DNA from: Microvelia longipes
Lineage: Eukaryota; Arthropoda; Insecta; Hemiptera; Veliidae
Reading direction: 5' to 3'
Length of the DNA: 64,000 nt
NCBI GenBank assembly: GCA_018340805.1
Contig: JACMZG010000008.1
Span: forward strand, 18,436,000-18,499,999
Part shown: positions 10,035-21,915 of the stretch, one piece after another
Numbering within the stretch: position 1 is the stretch's first letter
Layout: each line of letters begins with the position of its first letter
Made by a program: the position numbers and the translations under genes
Notes under the pieces: generated by a model
Database searches by the model: none
What the model was told of the DNA's origin: nothing
The model's input: only the letters and a program-made list of their open reading frames with translations

Positions 10035-10395
10035 AAAATTATCAGACATTACGTCTATTTGTGCTGCTCGAAAAATGTTATTTTTCCTGAGACAACGATA
10101 ACCTATTTTGCTTCATCAAAGATTTAAAATAAAGTCGGTAAAAATCGAAAATTTGACCGATCAAGTTGAAATTTGACACAAATTTTTGTCAATAGAAGTT
10201 ATTGATAAAAAAAATTGATTTTGATATTGCTTGCCAGTTAAAAATATTGAATATTACATTATGAATGTAAAATTTTAACGGCCTATGAATTTTAACTTTC
10301 TAATTGTATTTCGACGTTCGGCATACCGTCAGATAGCGAAACAAGTAATATCCTAGTAGTGAAAATTTCATAGCTATTAAATTTTTAGTTTGTAA
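10035..10395 (+). repeat. Dispersed repeat family B, copy 1
   Basis: It shares a long ordered series with 63578-63945: ATCAGAC(A/T)TTA, GTCTA, TTTTGCTGCT-like, ATATTTTTC, CTATTTTGCT, CATCAGATAGC-like and CATAGCTATT(A/G)AA. Substitutions and small indels are frequent, so both copies are old. No ORF or terminal inverted repeat was found. Confidence 0.7.
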
Positions 10396-10974
10396 GCTAT
10401 TGTCAAATATTTATTGGTGGGAACACTTTACCTTTTATACATTAATCCATTAGGAATTTTTTCATGCAAGTTCGATCAAATAAAGATACTTTTTTTCCTT
10501 TCTCTCTAGGTTACTTATAAATTCTTCTTGATCTTCTTCGAAAATAAAAACAAATAAGAGAACCGTAAATATGTCTTTACGGAATTATTATTTGTCACCC
10601 AGCGTATATTGTATATACGTCAAATGTATGTATGATTTTATGCCTAATAATAAAAATTAAACAACTCAATAACCTTGTAGTGAGGGTTAATAATTTTATC
10701 AACATGTTTTTACATTATGCAGTTTTAAGTTTTTGGTTATTTTTGCTATGAAGAGTTAAGTTGTTATGACCTACACAACAAACTTATTACCTTTTACCTG
10801 TTACCTTGTTTAAGAGTAATATTAAAAATATAATTATAAATAAACCTTCAAAGAAATTTCAGATAAAAAAGAATCATATAATGATGCATTGTCTTTAAAA
10901 GAACAATTAACAAGGATTAATTATAATACTAACATTAGGGGTATGTAATTATGATTAATCAACCACTTTAGATG

Positions 10975-11200
10975 TAATGCGACAATTTCAAAATTTGTGC
11001 TGAATCATTATTGCGGGTTCATGACGTCATAAAAATATATTTTCTGAATAGCACAACTACAGCAGTAGACTGATTTTTCTAAACAATTTTAACTTTCTAG
11101 CCTAAACCCACTAGGAGCTACGATAATAACAGGCACACACGCATAGAGACAGAAACTTTGTGAAAATTTCAAAGGAGGCCTTAAAAACACCTGACATTAG
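10975..11200 (+). repeat. Family A copy (right half)
   Basis: GAATCATTATTGCGGGTTCA, TGACGTCATAAAAA, TAGCACAACTACAGCAGTAG, AACAGGCACACAC and AGGAGGCCTTAAAA match family A copy 1 in the same order. Confidence 0.8.
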
Positions 11201-12347
11201 AGCCAACTTGTCTTTATTTAATTATTTATTCAGGTAAGACTGAAGTAGAGGGTTGAGTGCGGGTATCTAATATTTCATATGAGTTTGTATAACTGAAGCA
11301 GTAATAGTGGAGAGCGAGGATTTACAACTTCTTTCATCATTTTTCGCAATATTGTTCGTAACAATTAGTTAAAAACAAATAGTATAGCATAATTAATAAA
11401 AGCGTAACATTTGCTTTTGAAAATAAACATATTTTGAAGAGTGCAATAATTTTATTGGTCTTTTATTAAAATTATGTCGTGTTATTAAATTTTAAGTTTA
11501 ATAAAATGTTCAAAACGAACCTGCACTGTTTGAGTCTCAAAGGCCTAAGGGCAAGAACAACCCTATACCATTGTTGTTGTTAAACTTTCATCGTAAAAAC
11601 AAGATATAAAGGAAAAACAAACTTCAAAAAACAAGTTTAGTTGCCGAAACGATTAATCTTGAAAACACGTAATCTTAAAGGGTTTTTGCTTATTATTAAT
11701 TTTTATTTAAAACATTTAGCTCGGCGAGTTGTGGATGGTCGCAGTCTATTAGAAACAAGTTTCCCCAATGATAATACATATATTTATTTAAATTATTTAA
11801 AATAGAGGAACAACCACTTAGAAGATGGTATTTAAATATTATAGGAAGTAGAAAAACCGATTAAATTTTAATTTTATACCTATTATAGGATATTTTACTT
11901 TCTTTGCTTGATTAAAAATAGAAAAGCATAAATAAAAATGATTTTTTTCTGAACCGATTCTTTTTATTAAGCGAATTTTCATAACATACTAACATTCGTT
12001 ATAAGTCGCCAAGATATTACAGCAACTTAATTCCCAGAGATAAGTAGTATTGTAATATTTTATTTATGGTGCTTTTAGCAAATGTTCAAGACATTTTAAT
12101 CTCAATACAAAAAGTTAGAGCAGACTCATTATAGTTTGTATCATAAGATAAGAAGTATGGATCAATAATAACATTTATAAAAATGAATGATTAAGAGAAA
12201 GTAAATTTGGAATGCATTTTGAGTATAATAATAAACAGTGTTTGTCTTATTATTAAAACAATCATAAGACATTTAAATGTATAACACATTTGTAAAAATA
12301 TTATACACACCACATTATAACAACTAGATTCAGCTTTTAGCAATATT
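11201..12347. other. AT-rich stretch, no gene seen
   Basis: No coding, RNA or repeat signal that I can support. Confidence 0.5.
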
Positions 12348-12363
12348 GCGAGCGAAGCGAGCC
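12348..12363. repeat. GAGCGAAGCGAG motif occurrence
   Basis: GCGAGCGAAGCGAGCC followed at about 20 bp by GGGAAGCGAGCC. It is the same core as in the HE hairpin and resembles the CTCTTCGCTCG cluster near 49.8 kb, but it lies in otherwise unrelated AT-rich DNA. Confidence 0.6.
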
Positions 12364-14273
12364 TTTTATCCATTGCAGGGGAAGCGAGCCTTTATTATTT
12401 TTTTAGGGCTAAGCTCTCCTAGCTTGATTATTAAATTATTCTTCTACCCTATCTAGCCAACGAATGGGCTTGTTAGTGATTAATTGTATTTGATGGATTT
12501 TTGGCGTAAGTTCCTCATGCAACGAGTTTCTGCTTTACTAGTTTCATTATATTCCATTTTTTTAAATTAAGTTATTTCCGTAAAAAATGCAGGATAAATA
12601 CCATTAAATTTTTACTAATTTGCAGTGCGGGTTAATCAAAATGTTTCGACTTTTAATTATTGATCAGCTCTAAGGATTGTTAGGGTAATATAAGGATTAT
12701 TGAATCTGGATCCATTATTTAAACAATAAGTACGTGGTAATTATGCACTGACATACAGAAATAAACTTTAAAAGTTTACTAAGATTATTTATTGTATTTA
12801 AAACGTCTCTACTCCTTTTAATCCTCAGTATTAATGATCATAAAAATCTTCAAGTTGTGCATAATTTTCGTGTAATTAAGAGTTATAAGTTGACAATCTT
12901 GCAAATAATTGCGTTATAAAATTACTCGCTAATATAAACCTAATATTTACTTTCAAAATTTACTGAAAAAATAAAGGTCTTAGACCTGTGACATATAGAT
13001 ACGTTATTATTATTATTTTCTATTAATTTATAAAACTTTGTTTTAGAAGGGTCAGCCGACCAAACCTATTCCACCAAAATGATGGATAGATTATTTATTT
13101 CTTTTACAAAAAAAGAGTTACCCAATTATTCTTAGTTACCTTAAATAGTCATTAGTTCTACCCAAATATCATAAGTTTATCTCAAATGGTTTTACATTTA
13201 AAGGTTAAAAACTATATAGCGTGTTAGCATAAAACTATTTTTCTGATTTGAAATTATGTTTGGTAATTTATAAAAAATATTTCAAATTTTAAATTAACAC
13301 ACTAAATTTAAAATTAGAAATATACGAAAGTTTAAAACTAGTTAGGCAATGAAAGACGTTAGCTCCAGTGGATTCCATATTATAAGGATAACTAGTTGGT
13401 TACTAACCAAAAGATTGTCCAATTTTATAACCATAAATTAATTTCCTTAAACTAAGATTATTTCGATTTCACCTGTTGCACACAACAAAGTAATTAATGT
13501 CTATTATTTAATGCTAAAGGAAGCAAGTTAGGAAGTTGTTACTTAAAATTTAATAAAAACCGCCGGAGTCCGAAAAAGTTGAAATTCTAGTTTTACATAA
13601 AATCCTGTTTTATTACTTTCAATTTTTATTGGCTTTCTTGCCTTTCCTTTTAATATTATTTAATCACAATATCATAATATGTCATTAATTTTATTTCACA
13701 CATAATGCGTTTAAATCTGTTATGTTGACGATGAAAACACTGTTCTAAAATACTTAACCGTTTTAAATTTTACAGCTAGGAACAGCCGAGGCGGACCAAC
13801 ACACGGTTCTAAAATTTTTCCGGATGGAAATCATTATCATCTTAACATATTAAATTATGGGATATTGAATTAATGCATGAGTTCAAGAAGAGTAAATAGA
13901 CCTTTATTTAAATGAGAATAGAAATTAATAAGCAAAAGAAATAGAAGTGTAAAGAAGCAAGTCAGAGCCACTTAGTTTTTCTAAGATTTATAAGAAAAGA
14001 AAAATTATTAATCGTGTTCTTATGCAATTTTAAATTCCAATAGCGATTATATATATTGTATACATTTCAATCTTTAGTTCTGCATAAAAACCTTTGATCT
14101 TTCAATTTATCATTTCAAGGTCTTGTGGATCATTTCATTGATCGAAAGGCTAAAATAGGAAGAAAAAGTCATGAAATCCAACCATCCCGGATCTCATTTT
14201 AATTAATTGTTTACTTTTTATTTATTAATTATTTTGTTGATATATATATTATTATAAATATTATTTAATAAAG
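12364..14273. other. AT-rich stretch, no gene seen
   Basis: No ORF, hairpin or repeat copy stands out across these 1.9 kb. Confidence 0.5.
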
Positions 14274-14343
14274 GAGATAGTGACAACTCAGAGGTTTCAT
14301 CGGAGGGAAAGATCCCATTTTTATGAGAACCCATCACTATCTC
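14274..14343. repeat. 70-bp hairpin beside the LINE 3' end
   Basis: GAGATAGTGA at 14274-14283 pairs with TCACTATCTC at 14334-14343, and an inner GGGA/TCCC stem lies near the centre. It is just outside the A-rich region where the minus-strand LINE appears to end. It could be part of the LINE 3' end or a separate small element. Confidence 0.6.
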
Positions 14344-14429
14344 ATTCAACTTATTATTTTTTTTATTTATTATTTATTACATTATTAGATTATACATACA
14401 TACTATAAATAAGTCATAAAGTTTGACAA

Positions 14430-16460
14430 AAATTTAGACACTTTACAATTTTTGATTATTAACTTCAGAGCCTCAAAAAAGGTAATCCTTGAAACAGGAG
14501 GCTCTTAGTCTCTTATATTATACAATTTTTCCTAATTGATTCACATATTATTTATTTATGTAGTTAAAATATATAAAATTTAATAAAAGAAAATAGAAGA
14601 AGAAGAAAAAAATATATATAAATAAATAAAATACTAATACTAATAATAATACTACTAATATGTAAAGTAATATATAAAGAAAATACATTACTAAAAAAGA
14701 AAAGAAAAGAAAACAATTTTTGCAAACATAAATTAAACAATAAAAATAAAAGAAAATTTATGAAAATAGTAAGCCAGTTCTTAATTTCAGATTTGAACTT
14801 GTTGTAGTATTTTAGATCAACAATATTTCTTATGTGATCTGGTAAGAGATTGAATAAATTAAGTGCTACCATACTGGCATGTCTCTGTAGAAGGTTGCTA
14901 TTGCAAGTACAAATAGCTACTTTTTTATTTGTTTTACTTCTTGTTTGATAATTATGGTCAATATATTGTTTGTCATTCTTAAAAGTATAATAAAACTGAT
15001 TTTTTTAAATAATTGAGATAAGTTAAAGACAGGAAAATCTTTAAATAAATCCTCTGTAGATATAGTATTGGTTTTTTAAGGATAATTTTAATGATAGCTT
15101 TTTGTGCAATTTCAAGAGGAGCTAAGTTTGACGGGTAAGCAGAACCCCAAGCAATGATACCATAGCTGAGTATAGACTCTACTAGTGCATAGTATACTTG
15201 TCTCATCACATTTATGTTGCAAAATTGTCTTATACATCTAAAGTAGTAAAAATATTTTCTTGATTTCTTACATAATGAATCTATATGATGTTTCCAGCTC
15301 AGCCTATTATCAATAATTACTCCGAGATATTTTTATATATTCTACTTTTTCAATTGAGGGGCAGTTACATTGTTTGGAATTTTGATTAAACTACACTTAC
15401 AATCATGACTTTTTATATGACTAATGGAATTTGGTTGACCTGATTTACTATGGGAGAAAGTTATAAAATTGTTTTTTTTAGTATTAAGATAGAGTAGATT
15501 GGAGTGCAGCCATTTATTAACTAGTTTAAGACCATGTTCTGCTTTTTTTAAGGCTTCCTCCCAAGTATCTCCATAAAACAATAAGCATGTATCATCTGCA
15601 AAACCAATCCTTTCACCAGGGAAGTCCTTAATGAAATATAAGTCATTTATGTAACAAAGGAAATTCAAAGGGGAAATCACTGTACCCTGGGGCGTACCTG
15701 TGTTTGAAATTGCAGCTTGACTAAGTCTAGAAAGATATTTTACTTTTTGTCGTCTGTTTGTGAGGTAACTAGAAAGTAGTTTAAGAGCTAAACCTTTAAT
15801 GCCGTACAATTTTAATTTTTCTATTAATTTCCTCGGAGACATAGTATCAAAAGCTTTTTTCAAGTCAAGAAAGATAGCAATAACCTTCTTCATCTTATCA
15901 AGTTTCATAATAATTTGATTAGTAAGATAATAAAGGGCATCCGAAGTACTTTTCTTTTCTCTGAAACTGAATTGAGTTGTAGCGAGAATGTTATGCTTAT
16001 CTAAAAATGTTTGAAATCGATTTTTGATACATTTTTCAAATGTTTGAAAGTGTCGTCGTTAGAGATATTGGCCTATAGTTGTTTACGTCAGTCTTGTTAC
16101 CGTCTTTATAGAGGGGTTATTATTGCTTCTTTAAATGATTCTGGAAAGTATCCTGCTGACAGTGCATTGTTGAAGATATGCGTAATGGGTTTAACTAATT
16201 TTTTGTAACAAACTTTTATAATATCGGAAGTTATCATATCGGTACCCGGAGCTGAAATACTTTTTATTTTATTTATATAGGTTGTTATTCATACTCTGTA
16301 ATAGGACTTAAGAAATAGAATGAGGATTAGGAGTTATAGAAGTAGTGTTTGTTCTTTACTGCAATTGCAGTACTTGGGTCTGCTCTAATGCTAATGTTTC
16401 ACCTACAGACGAGAAGTGCTTGTTTAAGAGTTTCAGCTATTTCAATGTCATTGTTACTAG
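14430..16460 (-). pseudogene. Decayed Jockey/BS-like non-LTR retrotransposon, reverse transcriptase and C-terminal part
   Basis: Reverse transcriptase copies element RNA at the target site in non-LTR retrotransposons. On the minus strand the conserved blocks run in order but in several frames. APGTDMITSDII and the segment leading to FKEAIITPL lie near 16.1-16.25 kb. DGNKTDVNNYRPISL follows after a one-base frame shift. The longest frame (15342-15908) has LDLKKAFDT, a GTPQGTVISPL block, the catalytic FADD box (FADDTCLLFYG) and NTKKNNFITFS. The thumb-like segment ALVESILSYGIIAWG is at 14979-15209, and a LFNLLPDHIRN tail near 14.8 kb. No endonuclease domain or ORF1 is seen. A 3' region with GAGCCTC and GAGGCTC arms lies at 14.47-14.51 kb, followed by an AAATAA-rich tail. 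Frameshifts and stops make it inactive. The Jockey/BS assignment rests on motif style. Confidence 0.9.
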
Positions 16461-19400
16461 ATTTACCGTCAGCCGTTTTTTAATTCAGGGATCAAAGTTT
16501 GTATTCATTATTACATAAGAAACGTAGTATTTATTTTTACAATTTTTGTTCAACTTAAACAAAAAACAAGTCCAAGTGTAAATATGGACAGAAGAGAAAC
16601 AGAAGATGTTCACAAGCTGTAAACACCTTTGTGTTCATCTTCTATGTGCTTTATAATTATTTGTAACCAATTAATATGAATTAAAAAATTAAAATACAAA
16701 AGCCATAAATCGATGAAGAAGTAAGTTGATACCATGTCGTCAATCTCATAAGCTGCATATTCAATAAAACTTTGCTAAAACGCCGTTTTTATAAGAAACA
16801 TTGTCTGCGTAATCTGGTAAGGCATGCTTGTATTTTTTTTAATTTTCAAAGTCAACCAATTATGATTGAGTATCCAGTCATCTGTACTCAGGTTATATAG
16901 CTCTATAAGTGGTCGGAGTAAACATGGCCTTAACAAGTCAAAAAATGCCTTTTTGTTCCTACGACATTTTTAAGACAATTAACGGTAAATAGATAAAGTT
17001 TTAGCAAAAGATCATAACAAGTCAAGTTACTTAAATTGGACTATAATTTGTATCCAAAGTTCTGGATGAGTTTAGTATTGTACGATAGCATACAAAATCG
17101 TGTACTTCATATTTCATGATATATATAATGGATTATTCCATTATTCTGGATTGAAAAGAAGTAATAAACAAAAATCAAAGAGAAAAATACGGGAAATACC
17201 GCTAGCTGTAAGACGGTTTCTTTTTTGAAGATTAGCTATCAGTATTGATTTCTGCGAAACAATATATCAGTATTATATCCCAATATTTAGTTAATAATCA
17301 TAAAAATAATGTAATGTTTCGGACTTAGTTGTAAACATACTTTTTCCCTTAATGTGTCTTCTATTTTTCAGCATTAGTGGTTGAAAATATGTTCCTACTG
17401 ACGTGTACATATATAACAAATTTAGTTTTTATTTTTATATTCGAGCAATAATAGTCTATGATGAAAGGAGAGATGAAATAAATAAGGGGTACGAATTAAA
17501 AGATGGGTTAAATTGATTTAAGTTATGGTTATTAACTTCTTACACAAATAGTTTTGACAGATGCCAAAAATAAAATTATTTATTCTTAATGATAACTTCA
17601 CAACCTAATTTAAGGTATGAAATAATTTATAAAAGAATGAAATCATACAATTTTTCTTGTAACATATAAAATATTCATGGAATAGATTTGTTTGAAAATG
17701 ACAAGCATGAACTACAAGGCGTGGACTTCAAGAAATTCAAACCCACTACTTATCATTTTTAAAAAAATGATTGATTACCAATCGAAAAAAGGAATGTTTT
17801 TTCAAGGAAACAGTAAATTAGAAAAACGAACCACTAAACGAAAAAAATACGATAAATGATTACTAAAATAGCAGGACTTGTTTCTAGCTCGGAGGTCTAT
17901 AATAAAATGATATTATTTAATCGATTTTATTTCGAACTAAGTATGCTTCTACATCAGTCTGGTCTGTATTTAAATTATTTTTTTACTATGTATCCTAAAT
18001 CAAGATCTATATATTATATTTTTATTATTCAATTGAATTGGAACAATAAAATTATTATTTTAAATTTTATGGTTATTAAATAAAGAATGCATTTTTACAA
18101 TAATATAAAAGGAAGTGCCATAAAATAAAACTATAAATTACATTTTGTTTCTTCTATTCTACTCTAGCATTGCATTGTAATTTAATCAAAATCTAATCTG
18201 TTTTTAGTTATATTTTAAACTATTTTTTATACCTAAATGTAAATGGGAAAATATTTTATATTTTGTTATTGGATATCTGCATTTAGAATTTTAAATAGGA
18301 ATAAAATAAAAATTTGTGGAATTGGTTTTTCATCATAATCAATATGAGGTGAATGGCCACTGCCTCTAGTGAGAATACCCCAAATCAAAGTTAAGGCTTG
18401 ATACTTACTTTACAAAACTGTTTAAAGCAATACATATACGATTTCCATATTTTTACTTCAATAAATATGTAGGTGGGTGTGTTCAGAAGAGGAAATAATA
18501 ATAAAGTTAGATGAAATCATTTAGACAAGTTAAAGAAATGCAACGCAGTGTTCTGGTCGAATAACTTAGTTAATGTTCGTCTAGTTGGAGGGGAAACTAT
18601 ATTTTTGTTTCTTAACTAGATGCAATCAGACTTATATGGCTTTTTATTATGTATTACCTGTTGCATCTCCTATTTTGCTATCAGGTAAATGAATGCTGAA
18701 AAGACTGGGTTCGGCTGCCGAGTACCCCAATACTTTTATCGAAGAAATTTTATTTAAATCTTAATAAATTATACTCTTATTTATATTATTTGCACTTAGT
18801 TTGCAAAACAGGATAAGTTTACTCACATATTGCCAGTATAGCAACAAAAGTTTTTTTTATACTGGGGAGCATCTTTCTACGGAAGTATTTATGTTTTTGT
18901 TTTAAAGAGCATTGTTCCCACATTTGATGTTCTATATTCTTGAAGATGACTCGTTTATAGGGAAACGTTGGCATCATAGTCCACCTGATATGCGGAAGAC
19001 TTGAAAAATCAAGTATGATGGTAAACCAACATTTGGTATTTTTCACTATTGATGGCTGAACTTAATGCCATGTCCAACTCTCGATACGCCATCTGGGGCA
19101 AAGCATCGATAAGTTTTTACAGAAACAACTAAACAGATTTGTTAATTTTTGTTTTAACATTTGAAGCGGGTAGGATTTTACATTACACTTTCAAAAGTAT
19201 ATTCCCTAGAAAATACGGTGCTTTCGAATTGTATAGAGTTTTTATTGCAGTCGATGAAATTAGAAAAAAAATAGATTATAGAGAAACAAAAAGAAAAGTT
19301 TCATTTTTAGTAAATTTCATTTTTCCATAAAGGCAAGTGTTCCTCTGGACAGCAAGGGTAGAGGATATCATAGCCCTTGTTCAATATTTTACGCAATGAT

Positions 19401-19839
19401 ATAAAATTACAATTAATAATAAAATTACAAGTAAAAACAGACGTTGCTTTAAAAGCACTAGAATAGACGCAGCTTTGTCTTCTTCACATATAAAGCTCAA
19501 ACGTGTTCCGTTCTCATGAGACACGTGATAGACGGATATCATGAGTTTTCATTCCTTATTTTAGCCTTTTGATCATAAAAATAATCAACAAACCTTTCTT
19601 TTACGTTTAAACCCGCAGGGTCATATTAGCGTTTTCCCCAACCCAAATCTCACTAAGCTAATCTACCTAATCATTTAGGAAGCACACCCACCGTACCTGG
19701 GACATATGACTAGCCCACAGTGTGCCTAGTTCATCTAGCTCAACCAGACTCTATCCAACCTCACAGCTCAGGTTTGAATCTTGTGACACGGGCTATATTT
19801 TTTAACCAATTTAATCTCTTTTGGAAAACATCGCTGATA
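16461..19839. other. Repeat-poor stretch, no confirmed gene
   Basis: AT-rich with scattered short ORFs. Near 18.69-18.73 kb GGGTTCGGCTGCCGAGTACC forms a small hairpin. On the minus strand the frame at 18819-19046 ends beside GTGAGTAA (a donor-like site), but another frame is equally protein-like in part and both contain stops soon after. The patch at 19.6-19.8 kb has a B-box-like GGTTTGAATCTTGTG. None of these reaches the level of a call. Confidence 0.4.
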
Positions 19840-19935
19840 AGATAAAATACAGTCGGTAAACATCAATTTTCAAGTAGGATGTCGGTTTTTGTGACTCAGA
19901 GTTAAATGAAACGGGTCCAGAGTCAATCCGAGTTA
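19840..19935 (+). repeat. Fragment of the FB 149-bp unit
   Basis: AGTCGGTAAACATCAATTTT, CAAGTAGGATGTCG, AATGAAACGGGTCCAGAGTC follow the FB words GGTCGATAAAAAATAAATTT, CGAGTAGGGTGTCG, AATGAAACCGGTCCGAAGTC. Only one unit survives. Confidence 0.6.
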
Positions 19936-20243
19936 AAATCACGCAGACCAAGAGAAATACTTGGTAGTAATATTGATAAACAAGATGAAGTATTACTGTT
20001 CTGATATATGAAGCATTATACTGAAAACCAGAGCAAGAACTGGATAGGCGAGCAAGAAACATTTCAAAGAAAATATGTCTGGCTTGATCTTCATGCCAGA
20101 ATTATTTCTTAAATTAGTACAAAACAATAATGATTTGTAACGAGTAAAAAGTTAGGTGTAATGAAGGCACTTTACATCATTAAAAAAATGAGGTGAAATA
20201 AGTTTTTTACCGTTTGCGATAGTTTTGTAGTTTTTTACAGTTG

Positions 20244-20271
20244 GTGACAGTAAAAAAGTTTTTACTGTCAC
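20244..20271. repeat. Perfect 13-bp-arm hairpin
   Basis: GTGACAGTAAAAA, loop AG, TTTTTACTGTCAC. It lies about 180 bp upstream of the small open frame at 20453 and could be a terminal or subterminal inverted repeat of a small element; no partner end was found. Confidence 0.75.
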
Positions 20272-20452
20272 TGGTGAAGTAACTCATATGTGCGCAGGGT
20301 GGGCGCGAGTAGTTTACAACAAATTATAATATTACTTGTCTTGTTCTTTTTACTTTTTTGTTTATCAAATAAATAATCGAACGCTTCTTCTATTGAAGTT
20401 TTGTTATTTTCGGAAAGTGAGTTATTTATTATCAAGTGATTATTTAATAATC

Positions 20453-20547
20453 ATGGACAGTGATTTGAAAATATGCCGCCAGAACTGAAACGTTTGGTCA
20501 ACGCGGCGATCGATAGAAGTGTACCCGCAAATATTATGCATTATTAG
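20453..20547 (+). pseudogene. Possible start of a decayed element protein
   Basis: ATG at 20453 opens MDSDLKICRQN then stops. A second ATG at 20473, two bases out of frame, opens MPPELKRLVNAAIDRSVP and runs to TAG at 20545-20547. Together they resemble one N-terminus broken by a frame change. GC content rises locally (GTCAACGCGGCGATCGATAG). The style recalls proteins of DNA transposons or tyrosine recombinases, but the sequence is too short to assign. It lies between a perfect hairpin and a SINE fragment, in line with a mobile-element origin. Confidence 0.3.
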
Positions 20548-20566
20548 CTGTTCTTCTAAATACTTT

Positions 20567-20660
20567 TAGCGAATTTCCTTTGGGAAAAATTCGCTAATGG
20601 ATAGCGTCATGGCGGAATTCGAACCTCGACCACGAGACAAATTTCGTTCAGAGGTCCCTA
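20567..20660 (-). mobile_element. SINE-like fragment, family E, copy 1
   Basis: Read on the minus strand, GAGGTTCGAATTCCGCC contains a perfect Pol III B box (GGTTCGAATTCC). ATGACGCTATCCATTAGCGA follows. The latter block recurs on the plus strand at 23530-23555. Within this copy TTAGCGAATTT and AAATTCGCTAA form a hairpin. An A box is not obvious, so this is probably a degraded tRNA-derived SINE. Confidence 0.55.
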
Positions 20661-20687
20661 AATGACAAAAAAAATTTCGCGAGACTT

Positions 20688-20762
20688 TATATATATATAT
20701 ATATATATAATAATATATTATATATATATATATATATAATATATATATATATATATTATATA

Positions 20763-20843
<81 letters not shown>

Positions 20844-20845
20844 TA
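20688..20845. repeat. (AT)n microsatellite with interruptions
   Basis: About 158 bp of AT with AATAATATATT-type breaks. Family F begins directly on its right, as it also does at the (AT)n tract at 43.0-43.17 kb. Confidence 0.97.
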
Positions 20846-20970
20846 ATATTATTGTATTCTAGACACTTTTCTTGTAAACACTCTATCTTTCGAACGAATT
20901 AATATTTTTAACCAAACTTGGTACAAAAATCAACCTTCGGAGGACACGAACCTTATTGAAAACCAGGTTT
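20846..20970 (+). repeat. Dispersed repeat family F, copy 1
   Basis: TTCTAGACACTTTT, TTTCGAAC, AAACTTGGTACAAAAATCAA and CC align in order with 43195-43300 (TCCTAGACGTTCT, TTTCGAAC, AAACTTGGTACAAAAATCAA). The TGACGTCA that follows both is also a family A and FB feature, so these repeats may share ancestry. Confidence 0.65.
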
Positions 20971-21915
20971 TTGTGACGTCATTAACCCGGTTTGCTGAGT
21001 CAGCGAAATTTTCAAAAAATCAGCAAAATTCAGGTTAATATTTTTTGCCGCGAAAAAGTTAATATTTATGTTTTTTGAGACGCTGAATCGAATGAAACCG
21101 GTCCGAAGTCGATACGACCACTCTAAGTGACCTAAAAATTGAAAAAACCATTGCAAATTAACCATAAACCAAAATTGTAGGTCGATAAAAAATAAATTTC
21201 GAGTAGGGTGTCGTTTTCTATGTAATTTTGGCGCTGTATCGAATGAAACCGGTCCGAAGACGAACGACCACTTTAAGTTACCAAAAGTCGAAAAAAAACA
21301 CAAAAAAGTTACTCAATTGTCAAGCACTGCTCGTAACTCATTTTGTCTGTATTTTTCCAAAAGGAAATGCGCTAAAACCTTTAAAGATAACTGACTAAGC
21401 TTAAAGATAAGTAACTAATCTTTAAATAGTGCAAATAATAGTGCGTACTTCTAATTTTAGAGGCATAGTTTGTACAACAACTGATGATTATGCGCATTTC
21501 CTTTGAAAATACAGACAAAATGAGTTACGAGCATGCTTGACAATTGAGTAACTGCTTAGGTTCTAAAGCATGAAACCGGAACCACGCAATGGGCATAGTT
21601 CTTGCATAAGCAAGAAATGGGTTGTTTAGCACGGAAACACGATTCTAAATGAAATTCGCCCGACAGCGGACCACCGCGCCGGAAATTAATTATTTACTAG
21701 TTGTAAACTTATATTAATGTAAAAAGCACGGAAACACGCATCCAAAGGAAATTCGCACCGACATGCGGACCACCGGCCTAGAATTATATTTTAGTTGTAA
21801 ACTATATTAGTAAAAAAACGATAAAAAATTATTGTCCTACTAAGGATTTGAAACCAGGTACTCTGGTTTGAGAGCTCGCATCCAAAGGAAATTCGCCGAC
21901 ATGCGGACCACCGCG
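20971..21915 (+). mobile_element. Foldback repeat FB1 (internally deleted)
   Basis: It matches FB2 (25030-26422) from TTGTGACGTCATTAA onward with high identity. Compared with FB2 it lacks about 600 bp between the 149-bp units and the central inverted repeat, so most of the left arm is gone. Its right arm is longer than that of FB2 and keeps the inverted GAGCTCGCATCCAAAGGAAA and a third inverted tRNA-like unit. The central palindrome survives as GTTACTCAATTGTCAAGC at 21307 and its complement near 21550. No protein is encoded; the long frame on its minus strand (20953-21303) follows the tandem units and is not a gene. Confidence 0.85.

Noticed and set aside
18819..19046. Minus-strand gene exon ending at GTGAGTAA
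   Set aside because: Several frames are partly protein-like, none is consistently open with a matching acceptor, and no family is recognised.
20953..21303. 116-codon minus-strand ORF
   Set aside because: It covers FB1 tandem units and is broken in FB2 by small indels, so it is not a conserved protein.
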